The position numbers and the translations under genes are program-made. This document shows, piece by piece, positions 10,433 to 18,108 of a DNA stretch of 18,744 nt. Every line of letters starts with the position of its first letter. Within the stretch, counting starts at the first letter, position 1. The notes beneath the pieces are model-generated. The model was given only the letters and a program-made list of their open reading frames with translations. It was not told the origin of the DNA and did not search any database. Origin of the DNA: Acanthamoeba lenticulata (Eukaryota > Discosea > Longamoebia > Acanthamoebidae). Where the stretch lies: NCBI GenBank assembly GCA_002179805.1, contig NAVB01003069.1, positions 1 through 18,744 on the forward strand. Direction: 5' to 3'.

Positions 10433-10987
10433 CTTTGGGTGAGTGAGTGACGCCATGGTGTTGGACAGGCACGCGATCCTGAGGGGCGGGCTGCGCAACC
10501 TGTCCAACACTGACCTGATGACCTGCGGCGCGGTCTACGGCGCCGGAATCTACCTCTCGCCTCGTACGTCCACCACCACGCTCTGGCTTGACTGAGTTGT
10601 GGCTTCCTCACGCCGAATGCGTGCAGACATCAATACGTCGCGCGATTACTGCCCGTCGTATTCGATCGACTGGAAGGGGTCGCGCTTGTACCAGAGCACC
10701 CTCCAGGCCGTCGCCATCTGCGAAGTGGTCAAAGACGATTCGCTGGCCGGACAGCCGAACCCGCACTACGTGGTGGCCAACGAGGACCTCGTCACCACGC
10801 GCTTCTTCTGCGTTTTCTCCACCCAGCATCCCGTACGTGCGCGCACCGCACACGCGACTCGGGCGAGTGCATCGCGTCGCTGTACTGACGCTTGTGGTGG
10901 CCGACCCCTCAGATCCCGTACGGTCTGGACCTGACGGCGCAGCTCGGCGACTGGTTGAACCAAAACTACCCGACCTACGGCAAGTAG
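4921..10987 (+). CDS. PARP6/PARP8-like ADP-ribosyltransferase with C2, RWD, double UBR-box and UBA domains (complete, 1402 aa)
   Basis: Exons: 4921-4966, 5035-5105, 5166-5248, 5332-5400, 5472-5558, 5636-5717, 5796-6345, 6439-6528, 6616-6761, 6843-6893, 6976-7317, 7386-7471, 7554-7972, 8049-8190, 8279-8403, 8542-8628, 8727-8778, 8898-8952, 9029-9750, 9866-10393, 10469-10563, 10627-10832, 10913-10987. They sum to 4209 nt with every phase matching. Domains by residue: C2 1-146, with the usual Ca2+-binding Asp mostly missing, so probably Ca2+-independent; Asp12 run and charged coiled coil about 210-315; RWD about 315-408 (HLPVGYPEDRP); PARP6/8 N-terminal region about 480-640; UBR boxes about 700-770 and 790-860 (each ending FYCDCG); Lys/Glu coiled coil; UBA about 929-967; PARP6/8 core from 1090. 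Catalytic His1271 (FHGS) and Tyr1306 (GAGIYLSP) are present. The third triad position appears to be His1356 rather than Glu, which suggests mono-ADP-ribosylation. Residues such as RWILSSNRAHL, EKEARFR and IENWHAILR are typical of PARP6/8. Intron 9751-9865 is GC-AG; the donor at 5559 is weak. Confidence 0.93.
7952..8952 (+). repeat. Tandem UBR-box zinc-finger exon duplication
   Basis: Two adjacent Cys/His modules: CTYIVTG...W..C..C...CC..CA..CHAGH...FYCDCG (exons ending 7972, 8049-8190, from 8279) and CTFVATG...W..C..C...CC..CA..CHAGH...FYCDCG (exons ending 8403, 8542-8628, 8727-8778, from 8898). Introns cut both at the same codon and phase: phase 1 in the Gly after T/A-T, and phase 2 inside the Cys of YCDCG. 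The second copy has one extra intron (8629-8726) before its CHAGH. UBR boxes bind N-degrons or other ligands in ubiquitin ligases; the ligand here is unknown. Confidence 0.85.
9804..9827. repeat. (CAT)8 microsatellite in PARP6/8-like intron
   Basis: Trinucleotide run inside the GC-AG intron 9751-9865. It is not coding. Confidence 0.9.
10398..10433. repeat. (GTTGTC)n microsatellite in PARP6/8-like intron
   Basis: Hexamer-type repeat filling most of intron 10394-10468, between the catalytic His exon and the catalytic Tyr exon. Confidence 0.85.
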
Positions 10988-11073
10988 AGCCACGTAGTCC
11001 CCTTCACATAAAGAGGAGAGACGAACGTCTATTTTATTTTATTATGTTGTTTTTATTGTTACTGTATTTTTTT

Positions 11074-11442
11074 TCATGCTTCTGTTTGTGGAAGGTACCG
11101 ACGCCGAGCGTTTGTAAACCAGTTTGTTATCTGTAAAATCGTCAAGCCAGTGGCTTCAGCAAGTTGCTCTTTTTCGCTCTTGGTGGGGTAAGGATTGTGC
11201 AAGTGCTGCTGTAGCCAGGCGAGCAGGATCTGTTTCGCATCAGGCGCCAGGGACTCCTTCTTTCTCTTCCTTGATGTTGGTGCAGAAGCGGAAGAAGAGG
11301 CAGCTTTGGTGGATGGTTGTTTTATCTCAGCGATGATCTTCTGCTCGATGTTGGGCAGCACATGTTCCTGCCAATAAAGTAGCTGCAAGTCTAATTGTTG
11401 AATAAGTTCTCTTTTGCCTACTTCCAGGGTGTTGTCTTCCAT
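11074..11442 (-). CDS. Small TALE-class homeodomain protein (122 aa)
   Basis: Intronless frame from ATG 11442 to TGA 11074. Residues about 1-60 are an unrecognised helical N-terminus (QQLDLQLLYWQEHVLPNIEQ) and a Ser/Ala/Lys linker with a basic cluster SRKRKKE that could be a nuclear signal. The C-terminal 60 residues are a homeodomain: LLAWLQQHLHNPYPT, KSEKEQLAEATGL, then recognition helix TNWFTNARRRYLP. The extra residues between helices 1 and 2 (NPYP) mark the three-amino-acid-loop-extension class (MEIS/PBX/KNOX relatives). So it is probably a sequence-specific DNA-binding regulator. The protein ends just after the homeodomain. It converges with the PARP6/8-like gene (stop codons 86 bp apart). 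A missed 5' exon is possible, since no long 5' region was resolved. Confidence 0.85.
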   Translation of the reverse strand: MEDNTLEVGKRELIQQLDLQLLYWQEHVLPNIEQKIIAEIKQPSTKAASSSASAPTSRKRKKESLAPDAKQILLAWLQQHLHNPYPTKSEKEQLAEATGLTILQITNWFTNARRRYLPQTEA

Positions 11443-11677
11443 CTAGACGCTCCAACTCCCGCCAAACTTCAAGCTCTTTCAATAGTGATGAATGAATGAA
11501 TGGCGCTTCGGTCAATGGCCATGCATGTCTACATAAAATATTCTTGTTCACCAAGGAAGAAATACTCAACATGATGACTACCAGGAACAGACCAGGATGA
11601 AGCCCTCCTTGCCATAATATAATATTGATTTCTATAAAATAGTTTCTGAACACACGCGTGGGGAAGCATGCATGTCA
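11443..11677. other. Intergenic: homeobox 5' flank and sedolisin 3' flank
   Basis: 235 bp between two tandem minus-strand genes. It must hold the sedolisin 3' UTR and polyadenylation signal and the homeobox promoter. It is AT-richer than its surroundings; I see no gene and no clear motif. Confidence 0.5.
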
Positions 11678-14047
11678 TCAAGGCAACTGCTTAACCAAGT
11701 CAGTCAGCACACCATAGTTGGGCGTGCCCAGGCCGGTAACTGCACCCCACATGGGAAAATGCTTCAGATAACATCAAATAAATAATAAATAAATAAATAA
11801 ATGAATAAACAAAGCGTACCAGGATCCCAGCCCTTGTAGGCATTGAAGCCGGGGCAGCAACCTGGCATCATCACATGAACACACAGAGAAGACATGTCAG
11901 CCAGTCAAGCCAAGCAATGAAAAAGAGGGCCAGAGGTGTTACCGTAGGCGTTGTTGCCCGAGGTGACGTCGTAGTAGGCCGCCGGGTTGGCCGACGCCTT
12001 GTAAAGGAACGGGTTGATGAAGCCCAGGGGGGTCTTGCCGGCTTGCAGCCTGAGGCCGTTCCACAGCGAGACCATGCCCGCCACGATCGGGGCCGAGCAC
12101 GACGTGCCCGCCACCGGCTGCACAAACCCGCCCACATAGATCTGCACGTTCTCACCTACGTGGTTGTTGTTGCCAGCAGAGTTTGATGAGACGTGGGTTC
12201 CAAGCTACAACACATCGAGAACTCTCCTGCGCACGACGCACCGGCGGCGGCGATGTCGGGCAGGCCGCGGCCGCTGCTGTTGTAGAAGGACGAGGCCGGG
12301 AGGTTGGGGCAGTTGTTCAGGTAATAGGCCACCTGCGACGCTTGCCTGCAACAAATCACAAGCGTGAGTTTTGGTTGGCAGCAGCAACTGCGCCGCGTCG
12401 ATCATGGGACACAACGCACCAGGAAGGGATGCCAAAGTCGTTGGAGAAGCCGCCCGAGCTGAAGCTGCTGCCGATCTCGCTGAACTTGCCCTGCGAGTCC
12501 TGGTGGACCTGCGTGGAGCCGACGAGGGTGATCCACGGGGAGGACGGGTACGGGAACTCGAACGCCGTGCACGGGTCGTTGCAGCCCGCGCCGTCGTCGC
12601 CCGAGGCCACCAGCACGGTGAGGCCGCGCGCGCCCAGCTTCATCCACTCGTTCGAGACCCTGTCCGAGCAGCAGCAGCAGCAGTCCGCTTGGTGAGTAAG
12701 CAAGGTCCTGAAGTGCGGCATAGAGAGCTCGGTCATCAGGGCCACGCACCGAAGGACCTCGTCCATGGGGTAGTCGCCTCCGTACTCGCCGTAGGAGACC
12801 GAGTGGACCAGAGGGGGCTTGGGGTCGTTGGCCAGGTCGTTGACCCAGTTGTAGAAGACCGCGATCTCGTCCCCGCCTGCGTCGCTGGGTAGCGGCCGGC
12901 AAGTAAATACGAAGTAGAAGAACAGTAAAGAGGGGGGACGTACTTGTAGTTGTAAGAGTAGGAGGGGGCGAAGGCGCCAATGGCCATGATGTACTGGATG
13001 TCGAGCGAAGCCTCCGTGTCGGCGAAGGTGGGGTTGTTGGGCAGGTTGCCCATCGTCTTCTTCACGCGCTGGCCAGCCAGCTGCGGGGCATACTTCTGGA
13101 AGAAGGTCTGCAGATCCGCGTCGGAGTAGGAATCTGTGCATCAAAACCGTTGCAGTTGGCGTAAGCCGCGCAGTACGTGGAGACGTCTCTGAGGGAAAGT
13201 ACCGTCAGTCTCAAAGACGGCCTGGGTGTTGTTGACGCCCATGTTGGCCACTGGCGTCGTGATGTTGTACAACTGGCGGAGCAGCGCAGGCGTCACATTG
13301 GGTTGTTGATCGAGTGGAGCTCCTATGCCATGGGCACGGTACTGAGCCTTCGTGCCGCTGGGCTTGGGGAAGCCTGATTCGTTACACACATTTGATTAGA
13401 GAGAGTTTCGTAGAGTCAACACAGCGGGCAAAATTACCGACGATGGGGCTCACGAAGTCGACAATGTGGTCGAGATGGTGCGGGATCTCGTAGATCTGCT
13501 GCTCGCACCTGTGGATGACGATAGCGTCCTTGGACGAAGCCGAGAAAGCGGCCTTGCGGGGTGTGTAGGGGCGCACGCGGCACTTGACCAGCGCCTCCAG
13601 TGCGGCGGGCGAGGCAGTGATGCGCAACCACGAACCGGACCCCAACACCTCGTGCTCGACGCCCGCACGCTGAAGCCAGTCAAGCACGAGTGCCACGTCT
13701 TCCTGGCGGGGAGCGACGAGCGAGTTGACTTCCTCCCACGAGAGATGGCGTCCGAACGTTTCAGGGCGGTCAGGGTCAGAGGCCGCCTCGACAGCAGCCT
13801 GAACCCTGCGCAAGCCCTCTTGATTTTCCTTGAGAGCCACAAAGGCTTTGATCAAGTGAGCTCCCGAAGAAGTATCCCTTTCGTTGCGCTTGGCGTTCGC
13901 CCACTCGCGCTGCTCGTCCGCGGTAAGAAGGCGCCAGTGCGCGAGGCTGCTCGAGGGGCGGTCGACGAAACCTCGTCGTCCTGTGGCGGCAGCCCCCACG
14001 ACAGCGAGGGCTAGCAATGCGACAAACAATACGTGCGTTCTGCCCAT
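11678..14047 (-). CDS. Sedolisin family (S53) peptidase, tripeptidyl-peptidase I/kumamolisin-like (588 aa)
   Basis: A secreted or lysosomal acid serine-carboxyl peptidase. Nine exons: 14047-13438, 13373-13203, 13133-12944, 12884-12750, 12659-12420, 12345-12242, 12155-11943, 11861-11820, 11739-11678 (1767 nt, all phases matching). The ATG at 14047 was chosen because it opens a clear signal peptide (MGRTHVLFVALLALAVVGAA). Residues about 25-200 are the pro-domain, including RHLSWEEVNSLVAPRQEDV. The mature region starts near 'NVTPALLRQLYNITTP'. Catalytic residues are Glu301 and Asp305 (TEASLD), the oxyanion Asp in SGDDG (390 or 391) and Ser502 (GTSCSAP). The Ca2+-site end is GWDPVTGLGTPNY. Length and order fit TPP1 (CLN2-type) enzymes, so it should be made as a zymogen and mature at acid pH. 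In a phagotrophic amoeba it probably digests proteins in phagolysosomes. Nothing looks broken. Confidence 0.96.
11776..11807. repeat. (AAAT)n microsatellite in last sedolisin intron
   Basis: A/T tetranucleotide tract in intron 11819-11740. Confidence 0.85.
12668..12683. repeat. (CAG)5 run in sedolisin intron
   Basis: Short trinucleotide run next to the acceptor of intron 12749-12660. It looks like a poly-Gln or poly-Cys stretch in unspliced translations. Confidence 0.8.
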
Positions 14048-14135
14048 CTGAGTCAAAGCTGCTTGACGAGCAGTGAAGGGCTCCTTTTTTGTGGACACGT
14101 ACCCTTGGGCTCGAGCCACCCGAGAAGAAGAGGCG
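14048..14135. promoter_or_regulatory. 88-bp bidirectional promoter region
   Basis: Only 88 bp separate the sedolisin ATG (14047, minus) from the F-box/ankyrin ATG (14136, plus). Any promoter and 5' UTRs must fit here or overlap the coding regions. A short T run (CCTTTTTTG, about 14082-14090) is the only visible element. Confidence 0.5.
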
Positions 14136-15349
14136 ATGGAAGAGCTGATGCCCGAGCTTGTCGGCGTTATCCTGAGCCATGTAAAGCCAGTGATGTTGCC
14201 CGTGTGCCGAGCCGTTTGTCGCCAGTGGTCGCACCTTCTGCTCACTCGTCCTGGCTCTGACTTTTGCTGCCGACGCTGCGCGAGAAGACTTCCTTGGCGT
14301 GTTCAAGTGGGCTCGTGCAAACGGCTGCCCGTGGCCCAAGCCACACGAAGACGACGACTACGGCAATGGGCATGACTATGAGCACCTTGTTTGCGCGGCA
14401 GCGGCTCGAGGCGGACGCCTCGAGCTCTTGCAGTGGGCGCACGCCAATGGCTGCCCGTGGGACGAGCATACTTGCCGCGAAGCAGCTGCGGGAGGCCACC
14501 TGGACGTGCTCACGTGGGCGCGCTCTCAGGGCTGTCCATGGAACCCTTCTCTGTTCGAGGAAGCCGCCGCGAACGGTCAGCATGCCGTGATGCAATGGGC
14601 ACGCGCGAACAACTGCCCGTGGGACCACTGTGCTTGCGCTGGAGCTGCTCGAGGCGGTCATCTCGACATACTGAAGTGGTTGCGTGCTAGGGACGCACCG
14701 TGGGAAGCGGACACGTGCGGTGAAGCAGCGAAGGGCGGGCACTTGGAGGTGCTCCAGTGGTGCTGGACCAACGGCTGTCGGAGGGACAAATGGACATTCG
14801 CCATGGCCGCCGAAGGAGGCCACATGGCGGTGCTCAAGTGGCTGCACACCAACGGCTGTTCGTGGGATGAATGGACCTTTGCATTTGCGGCCGCACACGG
14901 CCACCTCGACGTGATGGAGTGGTTGCGAGCTAACGGCTGTCCGTGGAGCAGTTTCGCCACGCACCTCGCCGTCGCTGATGACCAGCCCGAAGCACTCAAG
15001 TGGCTGCACGTCCACGGCTGCCCTTTGGACTTCGAGACCTGTCGGACTGCGGCCCTGCACGGCCGTCTGGAGATGCTTAAGTGGCTGCGCGCCAACGGCT
15101 GCCCGTGGGATGAGCCCGTCAGCGCCATCGCCGTTGGCCAAGGACACCTGGAGATGCTCCAGTGGGCGCGCCCCCTGCCCGTGGGACGAGCAGACTTGCC
15201 GTGCGGCAGCGGAAAGAGGCCACCTTGATGTGCTCCAGTGGGCGCGCGCCAACGGCTGCCCATGGGACAGCTCCACCTGTACCGTTGCGTTCTTGCATTG
15301 CCGTTCCGAGGTGCTGGAGTGGGCTCGTGCCAACGGCTGCCCTGGATGA
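14136..15349 (+). pseudogene. F-box/ankyrin-repeat protein with broken reading frame
   Basis: From ATG 14136 the frame encodes an F-box-like start (MPELVGVILSHVKP, PVCRAVCRQWSHLL). It then runs out of frame with the ankyrin region, which is in the next frame from about 14260 to 15170. About 12 repeats of roughly 33 residues follow the pattern WLRANGCPWDE.TC..AA.GGHLEVLQ. The first repeat carries an Asp-rich insert (HEDDDYGNG). Break 1: the match resumes exactly if one T is removed from the T4 run at 14262-14265. Break 2: at about 15168-15175 a WARANGCPW unit has lost 5 nt, moving the last two repeats into a third frame, which stops at 15349 in a repeat also short by 2 nt. No plausible intron restores either frame. 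F-box proteins recruit targets to SCF ubiquitin ligases, and this repeat type is common in Acanthamoeba and its giant viruses. It is probably a pseudogene; an assembly error is the alternative. Confidence 0.72.
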
Positions 15350-15476
15350 CGAGCGCGTTGTTGTTTTTATTTAATTAATGTCAGGGTTTGGGCAGCGGCG
15401 CGTTGCCGACACCAGTCACTCCACGGGCAGCCAGCGCTTGGTCGCACGTCCCCTCATCCTAGGAGCAAACAACTTG

Positions 15477-16869
15477 CTAGTTGGCTTCCTCGGTGTCGTC
15501 CTGGCTGCGGAGGACGATGTCTTTGAGCTGCATGAGGTGGCCGATCTCGTAGTCGGCCTTGCCGTGCGAGGTGGGCTCCGTGTGTGTCACCAGAACCGAG
15601 GTCCAGCCCACCCTGCCCAACAGTGGAGCGACGTCAATCTTGGAAAGAGGACTCAAGTTGTGCCTTGAAGGCAGGCACGTCGTACCCGTTGGCTCCGTGC
15701 ACGTCGGCGTCAACCTCATTGCCGATGTAGAGAATGCGCTTCGGGTCTGACGACTGTACAATCCAAGTCGGCAAGCACGCATGAGAGAAGGCCCAGTGGT
15801 TGAACAATTGAGGCAAGAGGACGGACGCACGTGAACGTGTTCGATGTTGGCCGTTCGGGCGGCGGAGATGAAAACCTCTGCGTCGGGCTTGGCAAAGCCG
15901 ACCTCACCGCCCATGACGACCGACTCGAAGTGGGACGGGTCAATGCCGGCTGTCATCATCATCCCCATCATCACCGCAATGGCCAGTCAGCGACGGTTGT
16001 GGCAAGCAGGATAACTCCCGAACGTACCTTTGGCGATGCGCTTTCGCATGGCCTCTTCACCGAGCTTGGAGTTGCGGATGAGGCCCAGCCGCAGGCCGGC
16101 CTCCTCGCGCAGCCAGCGGAGGATCTCCTCGGCCCCGTGGTACAGGCCCGAGTCCGACACGCCGACCTGAAACGCCGTGTACAGTCGGTTCTGTGGTGGA
16201 AAAACGTGAGACCAAAGTAGCCAACAAGGCTTGCCAAAGAAGGAGCCGTGCCTTGTGGCTGTCGTCCAGGTCGCCCAGGCCCAGCTCGTACAGGAGGGCG
16301 CTCAAAAAGGTGGTCCACGCGAACGTGTTGTTGCCGTCCTCGCCCTTGTGCTCCAGCATCAACTTGTCGAAAGTGGACTGCAGGTGCTCGAACGTGGGAA
16401 GCTCAACCTGTCTCGTTGTGGCATCGCTGGGCGCGGTCGACGTCGTTGTCGGCTCGGCCTCGGCCTCGTCCTCGCATTCGCTTAGGTCGCCGCTGCTGAT
16501 GGGAACAACCTGACCAGATGAAGCGTTCCTCTCGTTGTCCTGAAGCACGGCCTGGAGGGCTTCATAAAACCGCCGCAGCCGAATGTGGGTGCGCTCCTTG
16601 GTGTTGAGGCCGCTCTTCTTGGCCAGAGTTCCCTTCCAGTCAAAGAAAACGTAGTCGTAGGGGCAATTCTTGTTCTTGTTCTCGCGCCGCTTGTGCAGGT
16701 GCATGTTCTCTGGCCCACGCACCTCATCACCACCCTCTGCCAGAGACCCAATGCGTCAACACCTACCGCGTGAAAGACACGGCAAGAGAAGGGGGACCGC
16801 ACCTAGAGCGTCGAGGCTGAAGCCGATGGCCTGGTCTGCCGGATTGCAGGAGAGCGTGGTCGAGTCCAT
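15477..16869 (-). CDS. HAD-superfamily hydrolase-like protein (356 aa)
   Basis: A cytosolic phosphatase-like protein of unknown substrate. Exons: 16869-16803, 16736-16252, 16190-16028, 15949-15831, 15753-15679, 15638-15477 (1071 nt, phases match). HAD motif I is VFFDWKGTL: the nucleophile Asp is present, but the usual second Asp (DxD) is Lys. A helical cap region with an acidic/Thr-rich insert (about residues 75-120) follows. Motif II is LGLIRNSK, motif III GEVGFAKPDAEVF (Lys), motif IV LYIGNEVDADVHGAN. The end (RVGWTSVLV, then HGKADYEIGHLMQL) fits the HAD C-terminus. Intron 16251-16191 is GC-AG. Intron 15678-15639 would be only 40 nt, far shorter than the others; read without it, the frame stops at TGA 15634-15632, giving a shorter tail. 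Losing the general-acid Asp may mean low or different activity. Confidence 0.85.
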
Positions 16870-17195
16870 TGCCGTTATACAGTGCACCTTGTGTTGAGTA
16901 AAACTTGAGCGCCTTCAAGGAGGACAAGGTTGGCTTGACACCAGTTGGTGGCTGCCGGTTGGGACGGAGTGGCCAAGTCTTCTGGCGCTTTCCACGACTT
17001 TCCTTCTGCTCTTTGAAAACTGTTTTCTTCCTTTTCTTGTTCTGCGTTTGAAACAATTTGAAATGTTTTTTAAAAATGATTCATTTACAAAGATGGAATT
17101 TACAAACGGCATGCATCCACAGCGTCTGGAGAAGGAGATAGATATCAATCCTTCCCGAACGCTAGCAAAAGCATGTGCTAAATCAAAAAGCATAA
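16870..17195. other. Intergenic: HAD gene 5' flank and upstream gene 3' flank
   Basis: 326 bp between two tandem minus-strand genes. The stretch 17030-17110 is AT-rich, with mixed T and A runs, and probably holds the 3' UTR of the 17675 gene. Short open frames here are basic and low-complexity, with no family pattern. No RNA gene seen. Confidence 0.5.
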
Positions 17196-17675
17196 TCAGA
17201 AGTTGCTGGCCTTGCGGGAGAGCAGGAGACGGTGATCAACGGCCTCATTAAAGTGGTGCGGCTGTTCGGCGTCAGCTTGCTCGGCAAAGCTGAAGGTCCA
17301 GGTTCCTGCGTTCTGGTCCAGGATCCACCGGCGCTCTTCGCGCGGCTGCACGACCTTGTCGACGTACGGATCATGCTGGTAGGTGAAGCCGTTCTCGTCG
17401 ACACACTGCTCCTCGTCAAGCTGCGAGAGGAAGTTGAAGGTCGCGCCGAAACCGCGGGCCATTCGTCGCTTGACGCGCCGCATGGCAAGGGAGCCCACAC
17501 CCTTAGGCACAGGCGGCTCGACCTCCTCGTCCTTGGCGGGGGCGATCTCGACGAAGTACTCCACCTTCTTGAGCGAAGGCTGGCGCAGCAGCTTAGGTGT
17601 CGCCTGGCGCTGAAGCTGGCGCTGCGGCGGGTTGAGGTCGTGGTTATGCGTGTTGACGAGGGGTGCCACTTCCAT
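17196..17675 (-). CDS. Hypothetical protein, 159 aa, unrecognised
   Basis: Uninterrupted frame from ATG 17675 to TGA 17196; GC-rich third positions match neighbouring real genes. No signal peptide or membrane segment. The N-terminus (1-30) is Gln/Pro/Asn-rich. A middle block reads LKKVEYFVEIAPAKDEE, then a basic patch (RRVKRRMARGFGATFNF). The C-terminal half has aromatic and charged residues (NGFTYQHDPYVDKVVQ, RRWILDQNAGTWTFSF). The basic patch could bind nucleic acid or be a targeting signal, but I recognise no family. It sits tandem and upstream of the HAD gene. It could be an exon of a larger gene, but no splice signals force that. Confidence 0.6.
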   Translation of the reverse strand: MEVAPLVNTHNHDLNPPQRQLQRQATPKLLRQPSLKKVEYFVEIAPAKDEEVEPPVPKGVGSLAMRRVKRRMARGFGATFNFLSQLDEEQCVDENGFTYQHDPYVDKVVQPREERRWILDQNAGTWTFSFAEQADAEQPHHFNEAVDHRLLLSRKASNF

Positions 17676-18108
17676 AGCGAGGGATGGTGATGTGTTGATC
17701 CTACTCCTGTATGGAAGGTTGCAGCTGGGTGGTGAGGAAGGACTCGAGTACGGTCTCTTCGCTCAGTAGAGAAAGGTGGAATGAAGTGGACGGTTGAAGT
17801 CGCGAGTAAAACCTGGACTGCGGCCGCCCCAGCGCGTTTTATCTCACGGCCTGTCGTATGGGCGCACCGCGGAGCTTGAGCGTGCGCTATGAGAGGGAAG
17901 CCAGGATCGTAGGGGTGGTGACCTCGTCGCCCGATCCCCGCTCTCCTCCCCTTGAGCCACCTCGTTCATCGCACAGGGCGCCCAGGAGTTTCGGAGGCGG
18001 TGTTGCCCCAACAAGGGGGCGCCTAGAATTCCATAGAACGAAAGCGACGATACGAAAAGCGGCAAAAGCGGTCACTTGCGCGCAAGGGCGCGGTCCCCTG
18101 CCGTTTGA
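17676..18108. other. Intergenic, no gene seen
   Basis: 433 bp between two tandem minus-strand genes: the 5' flank of the 17675 gene and the 3' flank of the 18111 gene. A plus-strand frame (17858-18337) is open here but runs into the antisense of the neighbouring coding region and shows no domain. No tRNA-like box B, hairpin terminator or repeat noticed. Confidence 0.45.

Noticed and set aside
13134..13202. Possible frameshift in the sedolisin gene, with an open frame reading DVSTYCAAYANCNGFD
   Set aside because: A normal GT-AG intron (13202-13134) joins VFETD to SYSDADLQTFF in phase, giving the expected family pattern; the gene is intact.
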